Source: Corella eumyota (lineage: Eukaryota > Chordata > Ascidiacea > Phlebobranchia > Corellidae). From it: a stretch of 64,000 nt of DNA. The notes below the pieces were generated by a model that made no database searches, was not told the DNA's origin, and was given only the letters and a program-made list of their open reading frames with translations. The stretch spans positions 1,426,001 through 1,490,000 of the forward strand of contig OY720103.1 in assembly GCA_963082875.1 (NCBI GenBank), written 5' to 3'. The translations under genes and the position numbers were made by a program. Positions 47,401 to 62,400 of the stretch are shown piece after piece; the first letter of the stretch is position 1, and each line of letters begins with the position of its first letter.

Positions 47401-50400
47401 TTAGTTAATTGTGTTAAGGAGTTTTATTAAAGCAGTTGCAAGTTGATTTTAACTCGAGAAGTTGATTCATTACCGAGATAAGGGTGATTCATACTTTGGT
47501 TAAAGTTGATTTAAACTCGAGTCAAAGTTATTGTGAACTCGAGTTAAAGTCAATTTGAACTTAAGTTAAAGTTGATCTAAACCCGAGTTAAAGTTGATCC
47601 TAACTCAAGTTAAAGTTGATCTGAACTTGGGTCAAAGTTAATCTAAACTTGAGTTAAAGTCGATCAAGACCTGAGTTAATGTCAATTCGAACTCAAGTTA
47701 AAAGAAATCAGAATTTGAGTTAAAATTGATCTGAATTTAATGAGTATATTAAAAAATTTCCATCTTTACCCTAAAACATTTAACAATTTTATATATCTTT
47801 CTTTTTCTGCTTTAATCAGATTGCATTCCTAAAGAGAGATGATGCTGATGGAAAAATATTTAGAGAGAAAATGGCAAGGAAAACGAATCGTCTTCTCAAC
47901 TTATGTTTTTCTCATAGAGTAATTGATCTTAACACCAACCCTCAGTTTGCTGAGTTACAATATCTTGGAATACTGGTAAAAAAAATTTATAAACTAACAA
48001 GATCAAATTTGAATTTTATATCTGTTAAACAAATTGATTTTTCTCCATTAAACACTTTTTTATTTTGTTACAATTTATTTTATTTTTAGATTTAATTTTT
48101 TGTATTTAAGAATATTGTACCGTTGATAAAGATTTATGTTTTTTGTCCTTTAGATATCTTGGTTACTGGCAAAGCACGATTCTTCATTTTTGTCACAAAA
48201 CATGCAACTTGTATCAAAACTCCATGAAATTTGGACAAGTCCTGAGTTTCATCAGAGACATGGAAAAGGTTCGAACAATACATAAAATACAAGTGTCTAA
48301 GAAAAATTCAATATTATAACATTTTGGGACATCTATTGTTTTAAGATTTTTATGAAATCTTAAATTTTTAGCGAAAAGAATCAATACTATGTTTACCTTA
48401 CTAAAATATCTTGTTTTTGTAGAAACAAGTCTGTGTATACATTTTGATGAAGCGAGACTTTTATGTAAATGTTTACTGAAATATGCTTCAAGCAACCCTA
48501 ACGAAGTAGGACTCCAATTTCAACTTTTACGAGCTTTTTCATCTCGTACGATGGCAGATTTTCAGTTCTTAACTGCTTGGTTTGAGGAGCATGTACCAGA
48601 AAAATACAAAATCCAACAGAAAAGAGCGGTAAAAGTTTTATTTTTTTGTTACTCTTTAATTGATATTACTTATGTCTGTTATAGAATTACAACTTTATTA
48701 GAACTAGTCTACCATCAACATTTAAATTGTTGTAATATGGTTGCAACTCTCAACTAATATTTGCCAGCAATAATTTACCATGCACCACAATTAACTGTTT
48801 AATTTATTTGCATTGGACATACATTCTATAGATTATAGTTATGTGTATAAATAAATATATGTATATAAATCAAATTAACCTTTACAACATTTTCTTTTCA
48901 GATATTCTTCAAGTTTGTTGAGATTTACCATGAACCCAAGTTTCCGTCAGACTTAAAAGCGCTTGCCATTAAAAATATTTTGTTCCCCATCTTTAAACAT
49001 GCATTCGATAACAACCAGAGTGAACAGTTGATTGGAGGACCACCTAACCCAGAAGCAGATAGTCCTACTGACTGCATAAGTGTCTTTATTAACAGGTAAT
49101 ATTGTTGACTTTCAAGGTTTATTGGCTTAGTTTAATAATAATAATCTTGCTAACTCAATAATAATACCCTTGCAAACTAAATAATTTTATTCTTGCAAAT
49201 TCAGTGATAATACCCCTACAAACTCCATATTAGGATCCCTGTATAAGAAAATTTACAGATCAACATATGAACTTAAAAACACTAATTTTATAGTCGGTTA
49301 CCAAATAGAATTCAACTGAAAATAATGGGATTTTGTATTTGTTTTGTAGAGTAATTGACCCTGACAAACCATATGCTGCCCCCGATGCTGTTCAAATTCA
49401 ACTTCTTCGATTCTTATCTCTTCTAGTTGAGCGTGCATCACCTCACATCCATGACCAATCAAACAAGAAACATGGCAACAAGTTGAGAAGGATTATGACA
49501 TTTGCGTGGCCATGTCTCCTGCCACGGAATTGTGTGGACCCTGCCAGCAAATATCATGGCCATTTACTTCTATCTCATATTATTGCAAGATTTGCGATAA
49601 GGAAAAGAATTGTTTTGCAAACTTTTTATTCACTTTTAAAGGTAATAATATTTAAAAAAAGGTTTAATTTTTACAAAATGTTACGGGTTAAAATATTATT
49701 TTTTTGACAGGCTCATGCAGTGGAGGCACGTGGTGTAGTGAGGCAGGCTCTTGATGTGCTGACCCCTGCCATGCCATCAAGAATGGAAGATGGTAACCAA
49801 ATGTTGACACATTGGACAAAGAAGATAATCGTGGAGGAAGGGCACACTCTTGCACAACTTATGCATGTACTTGTACTACTTGTTAGGCACCACAAGGTAA
49901 TGGTTTATATTTAGTAAAATCCAACAATATAAACTAACTTACAGAGCATAAGTTAACTTTTTCACTGTCTCTTACACTTAGGTATACTACCCAGTGAACA
50001 GTGGTTTGATCCAACAAATGGTTGCTTCAATGCAGAGATTGGGATTTGCACCAAACACTAACATAGAGCAAGGAAGGTGAATGTCAAGTATATTATATAG
50101 AGTGTATACATGGATTGTAACCTTATGTTTTATTTATTACATAGATTGGCTGTTGATGTAGCAGAGGTTTTAATTATGTGGGAGATAAGAAGAAACAAAG
50201 AAGCTAAAGAAGGTAAATAAAACTTTGTGCAAATAATTCTGGGTAACAATAAAGCCTTATTACAAAATGTCCATATATCTATAAAAAAAACTTTGAAAAT
50301 ATGACCTTTAATTTTGTAGGCCTCTAAGTTTATTTTTTTTGACTACCTTTTAATGCTTGTTAGTTAACACTTTTACTTTACTTATATCTTAATTTGCAGC

Positions 50401-53400
50401 TACTTCCCTGTCTCAACCATTGGCTTCAATAAAGTTAGAACCTTTCAGTTCAGTTGGAACTTCATTTCAATCTATAACCAACCCTGGAGTAGTGGGAATT
50501 GAGAAAAAATATTCAGTGACTGTCGTTAACTTCTTGTTGAGAATGGCTTGTCAGGTAAGTCCAAGTTTAAAGATTTTTGATAACAAAAATAATCTCTTTG
50601 TTTTCCAAGTAAGCTTATGACGAAAATGTTTAAAAAAAGGTATTTTTGAAATTGTATTTTAATTACTTACAAAAAATATATGCAAAATTGAATTACGATC
50701 TTAATCTTACCTTTATAAAATATTTTAACTGCATTTTCTAATATTTAGTAAAAATTAACTTTTAGGTGAATGAGTCAATTGGTGGATCAGCTGGTGAAAC
50801 GTTGTCACGACGGTGTGTTAGTTTGCTGAAGACAGCTCTCCAACCTGAGATGTGGCCGGGCACTGAACTTCATTTGTTGTGGCTTGATAAATTATTGCAA
50901 ACTGTTGAGTCATCTCAACCGGTAAGTTGAACAAAAAAAAATAAACAATTTTCTTTAAATCTTATGAAATTTTTGCAAGGTTTAAATTAAGATTATTTTA
51001 CCAATAAGTGTAATAGAGTTGTTGTACTGAAGTTGTAGGTCAAATTATTGCAGGTTTTTTATGCATTTTCTAACTTTACACATTTACTAACTTAGGGCAA
51101 CATTGGAAATATATGCACAGGACTTGAGCTGTTAACATTGATATTATCTCTGGTTTCAAAAGACAATATTATCACAATTTTAAAACCACTTCAACTTGGT
51201 GTTGCTGCTTGCATGAATTGCTCAAACAAGAAGGTAACCAAATTAAAGTAATTTAAAAAAATATAAAAAGGCTTTTTTTTATTTGTAAATACAGCAAAAA
51301 TTGCACTTACTAAATAAAATCTACTATCAAATATTGTAATTTTATTTAAAAAAACTTTTTTTTATGAACCTTTAGGTCATCAAAGCTGTTCAGAGTTTGG
51401 TTGTTCGTCTTTTCAGAATATTTCCTCCAATCTCACCTTCTTTTAACAACGACCCAAACACCATGGAAACCAACCATTCTGTTACTATGACAATCAATGG
51501 TATGGCTTGCAAGGCAGAGAGAGAATTGGATGTTATATATGGGGCAGTTGCTAAGACAATAACAGAAGGATTGAGTTTGTATGAAAAAACATCAGGAAGC
51601 TCACCTAACAGTAAGTGTTTAAACAAATGTTGTTTGAAGTAAATTTTATTTAAATTATATGTCTTGTTAGAAGCTTTCTTAAAATAAATAAAAATACGTA
51701 TCTTATGGGTATATATGTCTCATGTACAAAGCATATATATTGCTTAAAAAGAAGTTTGCAAGGGTATATGTCTTGTAGATATATGACTTAGAAAAGCTTT
51801 CTTTAACAATAAACATACATGACTTTTATGAATTTTTGCATAAAATTAAAAATATTTTATTAAACTGTATGAAATGTAAATCTAATTAAATGTTAACCTT
51901 ATTACATTGCCTTTTCAATATTTTTATTCTCACATTTATAAATCCATCATTATTTACTAATTACTTTTTTTTAGATATTTTTTCTCCTATGATGATTCTT
52001 AAATCAGCTTGTGTTCACACACCAAATTATATTGATCACATCTTACCTCTGTTTGTTAAATCCTTCTACAAACTTGTCAAGGAACATCTTCAACCAACTG
52101 TTCAACCTGGCCAGACTACTGCTGAAGCCAACCCAGGTAAATTCAAAAAAATTAAACCAGAAAACTAGTTAGAAAATTTTTAGATTTAAAATTTTTTTTT
52201 TTATATTCTGCAGAAAATGTTAAGAAATATGTTGTCATAAGATAGCATATAAAATAAACTATTTTTTATATTTAACTTTAGAATTGTCTGATATGCCAGA
52301 TTTTTTCGAGTTTATAAAACACTGTTTTATTTATAAATTTACCTAAATGTTGTTTTTAGTCTTAAGTGAGTTGATTATAGTCTCACTTGACCTTGTCAAA
52401 AGTCGAATTAGTGCGATGCCAAGTGATACTAGGAGAGTTTTAATAACTCAGGTCTTTGTTCAAATTATTGAAAAATCAACTGATGCTAAACTTTTGAAAA
52501 CTGTGATTCATATTATGGATGAATGGCTCAAGGTATTGGATTATAAATAGGAATTATTAGGCTTTTGTTTAAGCAGAGTCTTAACTTTTTATTACATATT
52601 TTTGGGGGTCAATATGTGGTCAACATTCATGTTTATTTTATAGTTCCTGTTGTGAATTAAATATTTTGTGTTACAGAACAAAAGTGGAACTGAGTCTCCT
52701 TCCTTGAAAGAAAAATCTTTACTTTTACTTAAACTCATCAGCATCGAAAAACGGTTTCCTGACCAACAGGATTTACAAACTGGGTTCTTGGACCTTGTCA
52801 ATTATGTCTACAGGTAACCACTTTGTAATTTTTTCAACAGATTTTTAGGCTTGGGCTATATGCTAAGTAATGTATCCAAAACTGAATATATTTAAGTAAT
52901 AATGCAAATTGTTAGCATTTCTACTTTCTTGCAGGGATGACATATTAGGTAGTAGTGACCTAACTTCAAAATTAGAACCTGCTTTTTTATCTGGTCTACG
53001 ATGCTCACAACCTAATACAAGAAGATCATTCTTCGAGGTTTTTGATGGAAGTGTAAGGAGAAGTTTATATGATAGATTGCTGTATATTACTTGCTCACAA
53101 AACTGGGAATCGATGGGCACTCATTACTGGATAAAGCAATGTATTGAGGTAATGTATTTGGCATTCTTATATTTTGTATTTAAAAAAAATACTCGTTTTA
53201 AAGTGGTATATATTTGCATTCTTTCCTTTTACTTAATCATCCTTTTTTTGGTACCTTTTAGCTTATTTTTGCTGTTTGTGATCGTGATATATCTGTTATG
53301 TCACGAGGCAGTCCATACCTTCTTCCATCTGTAATGCATGTTGTGTCAATGGCAGATGTAAGTGAAAGAGAAGCATTTAATGCTCTTGCTAAGGTTAAAA

Positions 53401-56400
53401 CTGAACCTATGGATATTGATATGGATAGCAAAGAAGAGGTAATATTTCAGCTTTTACACCAATAGATTAACATGGTATTTAAACTTAAAAAGAAGGTTAA
53501 AAAAGAAGCTATTTTTAATTATCAACTAACTAACAATATATTTAAGAAGATGATGTTCTTGTGTATGTTGTAACAGTTATATATATTTGACTTATTAATT
53601 GGCTTTTTATAGGAGGTTGAAAGTTTAATGGAAACTGGTGATGAAGAGAAAACAACAAAAGTAAAACCTGTTGTACAAAATACTTCTTCATTTGGTTCTA
53701 GAGCTCAAAACTTAAGTACTCTAGTAACAAGGTAGCTATGCTCATTAAGTTACTCTATATTTAGGACGTCTTACCGCTACAAGGAAAAATTCTTAAAAAA
53801 AAAAACTTGATTAAATTTGTTTATGAATTTTTATACTTTCACGTTTAATGGTTATGCAGCTTAGATTTTAAACCCATTTTTTCTGTTAGATACACCAAGT
53901 TTGTTGAATCACTGAATGAAATTAAGGCATCATCTTTTCTTCTTGCTGCCACACAACTGTGTCACAACGACACACAACTTGCACACACTGTGTGGTGCAG
54001 AGTGTTCCCCAGATTGTGGGCCACATTCAATGAGCACCAACAAATGGTAAGAAAGAGCTTACTAGTTTTTAATTAGTAGCTTATGATGTAAAATAGTTTA
54101 ATTCTTTAGTTAGTCCTAAAAAATGGCTACATAGACTTTTTTAAACATTATTTCTTTAATATTTTTTGTACAGATTTTAAGTGGTGAAATGAGTGCATTT
54201 GTATGCAGTGGAGCGCACTTAGTACAAAGAGATTGCCAGCCCTCAGCAGTTCATACAGTTGTTGAATCACTAACCAATTGTGTACCTCCTATACCATTAA
54301 AACCACCTGTTGTTAAGTACCTTGGAAAGTAAGTTAACAACTTTTATTGATTCTCTGTTTAATACATGTTTTAAATCTCACTACTAAACTATCTAATACA
54401 TCTTCTAGTAAATAGGTTATAGAACTTAATTTATGCACCGAAACTTTAATTATTCGTGTTAATCACAATTAGCCCGATGCTTACTTTTAACTTTTCTTTA
54501 CTTGCGATCTTTAATTCTACTGCATTTTTTGTTTTTAAAGAACTCACAATTTATGGTTTCGTTGTTCATTAATGTTGGAGCAGATGTCAGTAGATTGTGT
54601 TATTGACACAATTAAACCTTTGAGTCTAACTTCTGGTAGCACTAATGATCATATCACACCAAAACAACAAGAGGTAAACATTTTTTAACCTTTTTTTATA
54701 GTTGTACCAGATGTTGCATGTATTTTAAGTGCTGTTTTATAAGTTTTTAAAATTCAAATACTTTAATATTATTCTCTAATACTTCAACTCCTTTTTATTA
54801 GGTTTTGGACTCTCTTTGTGATTTGTATTCCCTGTTAAGAGAGGAAGATATGTGGACAGGTTTATGGCAGAAAAGATGCACATTTCCTGATACAGCGAAA
54901 GCAATGTCATACGAACAACAAGGTTTCTTTGAGCAAGCACAAGTAAGTACTCTAAACTCTATAATTTACAACTATATAACTTATAAATAACAAATATTAA
55001 TTCTTTTAGGCAACATATGAAGGTTTGATGGCTCAAGCAAGGGAAGAACATAACAAAGCACCAGCCCCTTACAGTGCCATTAAGGAATATAAAGTGTGGG
55101 AAGATCATTGGATCAGATGTTGTCAAGAACTTAATCAGGTATGTTTGGTTAGTTAAGGCTTAACTTTATCAAATACATTTAAAATTACTTTTTATGGTTA
55201 CTAAAAAATGTGTTTTTCCAGTCCCTATTAACTTTTTACTACTTACATTATAAACAGATATTGTAATTGCTTATTGTTTTGAAAAGGTGTTGTTTCTGAT
55301 ACTTTAGGCTAATTTTCTTTAAAAATCATTCTGAAGTGACATTTACATTTACATATTTTAAAATATTAACTTATAATTCACTAAAGTGTCACTTACAATA
55401 TTGCTTGATATCTTAGTGGGAAATTCTGAACCAATATGGAAGTTGTAAGAGTGTTTGTAATCCTCATTTAGTTGTTGAATGTGCTTGGAGACTGCCTGAC
55501 TGGAATCACATGAAAGGTGACATCACCACTTAACCTATACATAAATATATAAGCTACCTTAGTAAATGTATATTAATATGTTAGTTAAATTGTATATAAG
55601 AAAATGTATTCAAATTTAAATGTAAGTTTTTTGAAAATTTTCTTTATGAAGATCTTTAAATTGTTAACACATATTCGCAACATTGTTGTATACTTTTATT
55701 TTTTAGATGCCTTGCTACAAGTAGAAATGTCCTACCCAAAAGAATTAGCTTGGAAAGTTTACATGTACAGAGGTTTCTTTGCTATCTGCCATCCTGAAGA
55801 ACATCATCTTAACCTCATTGAAAGACTTGTTGATATGGCCAGTTCCCAAGCTATTAAGGTAAACAATAAAGGCTTGGTTAATTTTTAAGACTCTATTGAA
55901 CACTTTGCATTATATTTCACCTAAATACCCTCACATGAAATTAATGTAATAGTTGTCCATGTTTTTTTAAATTAAATAAATTTTTGGCTTACAGGAATGG
56001 AAAAGACTTCCTCATATAGTCTCCCATATTCACACCCCATTGCTTCAAGCTGCTCAGCAAATTATAGAACTTCAAGAAGCTGCCCAGGTTAACAATATAC
56101 TTGTAGATTTGAGTAACAATATATATAAAGAATAATTAAATGTTATATATCTTATATAAAGCTTTTGCATCAATATTTCACATAGTTTAATGCAACAAGT
56201 TCACAAGTCTTGTTTAGCTTTAACTTTTTGATTCTTGTTTAGATTCACCAAAGTTTGCAGCCAAGCAACATAGGAAGAAGTAACTCACTTTATGACATGA
56301 AAGCAATTGTTAAAACTTGGAGAAATCGACTTCCTATGACATCAGATGACCTTTCTCATTGGAGTGATATCTTCACGTGGAGACATCATCATTATCAGGT

Positions 56401-59400
56401 AAGATCATGTCATGATTTGTTCATGTGTGAGTTCACAATATAGGTATTTGTGAAAAGGATCACAACATGATTATTTCATAGGTAAATTCACATCATGATT
56501 ACTTAATGAGAAGGATCACATCATGATTATTTCGTATAGAAATTTTCATGAAATATTTTATTGCGAAAAATTTCTTAATTTTGTCGATTATAAAATGTTT
56601 AATATCAAATATAAAAAATCTAGTTAGAATATTCTATTTATATTGTATTAATAATTAATAACAAACTAACTCCATACATAAATTAATGTTTATAGGCGAT
56701 TGTCCAAGCATATGATTCAGCCTCTTCCACACAACAAGATCCAAACTCTACACATGCAATGTTAGGAGTCCATGCCTCAGCTTCTGCTATCATTTATTAT
56801 GGGAAGGTGGCAAGAAAACATGGCCAGGTAAATATAGACATTTTTTTTAAATTGTTGTAGGTTTTAAGTATTAAACAATATAATATTTAATGTTAGTGCA
56901 TATATGACAAGGTTTTAACTACTTGACTTGCAAGAGTTTACCGCTTTGTGTACTGTAAAATCCTATAGAGTTTAAGTTTCTTATATTTGCAAATTTAAAT
57001 AATAGTTTCTGATAGTTAAAGTTTTTACATTTCTTTAACAGGTGAATTCAGCTCTTGACAGTTTATCTCGAATTCATTCCATCCCCTCAGTTCCCATAGT
57101 TGATTGCTTCCAAAAGATTAGACAACAAGTTAAATGTTATTTACAGATGGCTGCTGTGATGGGAAAGAATGAATGCATGCAGGTTGGTATAGTTTTATGT
57201 TTTTAAATTGTTGTTTTAGAAAAACCTGTTTAAAAAGATGTTCCTAGATACAAGTTTTAATAAAAATGATTACACAAATTTTTATACTTACAGGGTCTTG
57301 AAGTTATTGAATCCACCAACCTGAAGTATTTTACCCATGAAATGACAGCAGAATTTTATGCGTTAAAAGGAATGTTTTTGGCCCAAATAGGAAAGTCAGA
57401 GGAAGCGAATAAAGCCTTCTCTGCAGCTGTACAAATGCATGATGTACTTGTAAAGGCTTGGGCTCTATGGGGCGACTATTTAGAGGCTGTGTTTGTCAAG
57501 GTAAGCTTATAAAAAGCTTGATCAACTAACTACATGTAAAATAGAAAATTATAAAATTGTAAATATAAAACAAATGAAACTTAAATTTAGCATAAACATA
57601 AAAGAAAAATATACTTCTATAATAGTTTCTTTTTATTTGGTTGTTTTTTATATCTTAGAATGGGAATCAACCAAATGCTTTGGAGCAGGCTGGTATATCT
57701 GCAATCACCTGTTACTTACATGCTTGTAGACATCAGAATGAACATAAATCGAGGAAATATCTTGCCAAGGTTTTGTGGTTGTTAAGTTATGATGATGAGA
57801 ATTGTACATTAGCTGAAACTGTGGATAAGGTAATCCCGCAATGCACAACAAAAATTAATAAAGTTTTATTTAATTGGGTTTAATTTATCAATTAGTATAG
57901 CAAGTATGTCATATAAACAGAAAATTACTATTTTAACAAAAATACTTTTTTTTCTTTTAAATTTTGTTTGCATCAAATTTTAAGCTGGTTTCAAACACAT
58001 ATTTATTTCACCCTTTAAAAGTTTTTAAAGAAATCTTACTTTTTGTTTTAGTATTCAGTTGGAGTTCCTCCCATTCAGTGGTTAGCATGGGTTCCTCAGC
58101 TCTTAACTTGTTTAGTTTGTGGACATGGAGCTAAAATATTAAACTTGTTAAGTCATGTAAGTCTACTAGATTGAGTTAAATTTAAAATACTTTTAGCCTT
58201 TAGTTACCTAAAATATCAATTGTGCATCTGAGCAAGAGTAACTTGTAAAAACACACTTTCTGTAAACTATTTTTTTTTTGTTGTTTAGATAGTAAAAAGT
58301 TAATATATATGACTTTTGCTATATAAGATGACAGCCTGCTTAATAAAAACTTGCTGGCATTTCTTTATTTTGTGCTCTAGGTTGCAAGAGTGTTTCCACA
58401 AGCTGTTTACTTTCCTATTAGAACACTTTACCTAACTTTAAAGATTGAACAAAGAGAAAGATACAAAAGTGCAGACCCTGGACTTTCTATAGTTGGTGAT
58501 AAAAAACCTAAACTCTCAACAGATAGCTCGGTTAGTTATAACTTTAGTTTAACTTTAATTATAATCTTTTTTTTTCTGATATAGAATTCTCTAGTTTTCT
58601 TTCTGTAATAGTTTTCTTTCTAGTTTTTAGTTTTATTCCTGTTACGTTTTTTTATTTCGTGATATTCCTGTTATGTTTCTTTCAAGTTTTTAGTTCTAGT
58701 TTTCTTTCTTTTTTTATTACTGGTTTTCTTTGACAGGTTTCAGACATTGGTGACAGTCAGCCTGATACCCAAGACATAACAGGTAAGTTTATATTTATTT
58801 ATCACTACTTTAACATCTTTTTACCAGACAATACTGAAAAATGAATGATTTTTTTTAATGGTTAAAATTTTGTTGAAAATTGGAACTTTTTTATGGATAA
58901 CTTAACTTTTAAATTTAATTTATTTGTTTTTATTGTTAGACACTAAATCTCATCCACCACTTACAAGTTCAAGCAGCAGCACAACAAGTAGTCAACAGTC
59001 TGCAGGTTGGCTATTATTAGTGTTTTGTATACCTTGGTTACAACAAATTTTTAATTATCACTTTAAGCCTCTTTAATAATTAATTTTGTATCCAAATTTA
59101 AAGTTAAATTTTTTTTTTATGTTACAGGTGGTGATAGCGGCCCTATTAGAGCCACACCTTCCATGTGGAGATGCAGTAGGATTATGCACATGCAAAGAGA
59201 TCTCCATCCCACACTACTCTCGTCACTAGAGGGCATTGTTGATCAGATGGTCTGGTTTCGAGAAAATTGGCACGAAGAGGTGAAAAAAATTAATTAAAAT
59301 TAATTTGGGTTCTATGTAACACATAAAATTGTAAACAAATAATATATTGACTATTTTTTTCTTATTTTTAAGATTTGTAAGTTAATTATTTATAACCTTG

Positions 59401-62400
59401 AAAAAAAAATTGTTTAAAAATAATTTGTGACCATTTCTTTATTTCAAGGTTTTGAGACAACTTTGCCAAGGATTAGCTAAATGTTACGCCGTAGCATTCG
59501 AGAACAAAGCTGCAGTTTCCCAGGCCCAAATAACTCCTCATACTCTCAACTTTGTAAGAAAGTTGGTTTCTACGTTTGGAGTGGGGATCGAAAATGTCTC
59601 AAATGTTACTCAAACTTTTTCCAGTGCGGCATCAGAGTCATTAGCTCGTCGTGTACAGGTATTTATATCTAGTGTATACAAACTTAATTGACCCAATGTT
59701 TAAGCACGAAAAAGAGCCTATATTAAGTTTGTTAATGTTGTTACAAAACATTTAAAATATTGTCCTTTGATTTACAACTACCGGCATTATTTTTCTTGTA
59801 CACTTGTGTTATGTTTATTTGTTTAATAGGCAACTGCCCAAGATCCTGTGTTTCAAAAAATGAAGACTCAATTTACAAGTGATTTTGACTTCACTGTGCC
59901 AGGTTCAATGAAGCTTCATAATGTTATACAGAAGCTGAAGAAGTGGATTAAAATACTAGAAGCAAAAACTAAGGTAAATTTACCTGCTTTATCCGAAATC
60001 CTAATATGGATCAGTATTTTATATGGTTTAGGTGTTTTATACTTTTAAAATTAAGAGTAAAATGTAATTGTAATGTTTTTAATGGGGATAAATGTTGGGC
60101 GTAAATGTCATTATAACAATAAATATCAAAAGCATTATTTTAACTAAGGTGAAGTTAACTTTTAAATCTGAAATACAAAATCATGCCAATTTTGTAGGTA
60201 ACATTTTTTTTAACAAGTTAAAGTAATAAAAGTGGAGTTAAATAATAATAATAATGTATTTTTATTAAGGTTATGCCTAAGTCGTTCTTGATTGAAGAGA
60301 AATGTCGATTTTTGAGCAACTTTTCGGCCAGCACTGCAGAAGTTGAAATACCTGGTGAATACTTGATGCCAAAACACACTCATTATTATGTGAAGATAGC
60401 TCGATTCATGCCACGTGTTCATGTGGTGCAGAAACACAACACAGCGGCAAGAAGATTGTACATCAGAGGTCATAATGGGAAGATATACCCTTACTTGGTA
60501 AGTGACATAAAAATAAGAAGTCAGGTTGTGTGGTATACCGGTTATGACAGCAGACTGCTAACCAAGCGGTCTCGAGTTCATGCTGCACCAATGCCACACT
60601 ACTTGCCCTTGAGTCTGGCATTTACGGATAGCTTAAAAACCTTTGACAAAAATACAAAAGGTGATGAAAAAAGAATAAAATAAATGATATGCAAATAGGA
60701 AAATTTTAAACCCGAACTCCTGCATAACCTTTGAATAACTTTTTTACATTTGTTTTTTGATCCTTTAAGTAAAACATTTCTTGTATAATTAATAAGGTAA
60801 TGAATGACGGATGCTTAATTGAATCTCGTCGTGAAGAAAGAATCCTCCAACTTCTTCGTCTTCTAAATCCCGGACTTGAGAAAAGGAAAGAGACAGCCAA
60901 GCGACAACTCCTGTTTACGGTACCAAGAGTCGTGGCAGTGTCACCACAAATGAGACTGGTGGAGGACAACCCATCGTCACTATCCTTGCTCGATATTTAT
61001 AAACTACGGTAATTTTTTTTATTTATAAAATATTTTCAGATATGTTTTCTAAAATATGTTTTTAAGTTGTTAATGATGTAATATAACCCTCCCTTGCTAG
61101 GTTTGACTATAGAAGATGTAACCTTGATTCACACCTGCCTGACTTCAACCTTACTTTCTTGTAACTTTTGTAAAAACAAACTGCATTCTAATGTGTCTTA
61201 ATGTAAACGTATGTTGTGCAAACATTGCAGTTAGAAGCAAGTTTGCTTTCGTACGCCAACATTGAGGCCACAACTTCAACAAATATGTTAATTACTTAGT
61301 CTATGAACTATAAAATTTTAAATCACTTGCAAATAAAATGTGGTATAAAGAAGTGTCTGTATTTTTGCCATATAAGCCAGTGTGCAAATTCTGCCTGGCA
61401 ATTTGTTAACCTAGCAAATACTACAGGTCATCTTTGTATTTAAATGACTTAAATTTTAATGCAAGTATTTTTGTCACAGATGTATGAAAAAGGCTGCAGA
61501 ATATGATGCACCAATTGGAAGATATTACGAGAAGTTGACAGTTGTGCAAGCTAGAGGATCCCAGGTTTGATTAAATATTTATCAAAAACTAATAATAAAA
61601 AAAAAATTTAAAAATGTAATTTGCTAAATCTTGGTAAGATAATATAAGCTGGGTTTTTACTTTATTTATGCTTTATTATATTTACTAATAAAGGTATCTC
61701 ATCAAGTGTTACGTGACATTCTCAAAGACGTTCAAAAAAGTATGGTACCTCGCACAATGTTAAAAGACTGGGCGGTAAACACTTTTCCCGATGCGACCGA
61801 TTATTGGACTTTCAGAAAAAGTCTCTCCCTTCATCTGGCATTGCTTGGGTTTGCAGAGTTTGCGATATTTTTGTCGAGATTGAGACCAGAGATGTTGCAA
61901 ATTTCACAAGACTCTGGCCATCTACATGCTGCTTACTTCAGGTAAATGAAACGAGGATTTAATACTTTGGTTTATACTAGAAATGTATATACGGTTTTGT
62001 AGACTATATGTTATATTGTATAAATTAATAGAAAATTTAAAAATAGTGTTTTATGGAATTTAAAATAAAAATTTTTTTTTCATAATTTAAATTTTTTTTA
62101 AGGTTTGATATTTGTGATGGAACTGGTGAGTTAAATGCAAGTCGTCCAGTTCCGTTCCGTTTGACCCCCAACATGGCAGAGTTTGTATCACCGGTAGGTG
62201 TCAGTAGTGTGCTCACTGCTGCGATGATAGCAACAGCACGATGTTTTATGCAACCAAATTTCAAGGTAAAACAAAACTTACAATTTTATGCGCTCTTCTA
62301 TTGTTAACATTTAATCAACTACAGACTGAAGGTTGAATAAAGTGCATTTTGTTAGAGCATTACTCAGTAGCACTTTGCGTTTTGCTAGGACCTTATTTAT

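Larger units (their letters stand above)
41564..47975 (+). other. TRRAP: TRRAP exons 20-34 (coordinates)
   Basis: Exons: 41564-41629, 41776-41991, 42161-42259, 42631-42796, 43505-43648, 43932-44087, 44295-44437, 44676-44798, 44944-45090, 45497-45721, 45983-46126, 46270-46454, 46670-46943, 47212-47388, 47820-47975. They continue the HEAT array ([27 protein letters not shown]-type and LLRHQP...[10 protein letters not shown] stretches). The 708-bp intron before 43505 and the 406-bp intron before 45497 are among the longer ones; the latter carries a SINE. Confidence 0.9.

Noticed and set aside
60210-60473. Minus-strand frames opposite TRRAP exons, such as 60210-60473 and 30483-30866 opposite NUP88
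   Set aside because: They are antisense shadows of conserved exons.
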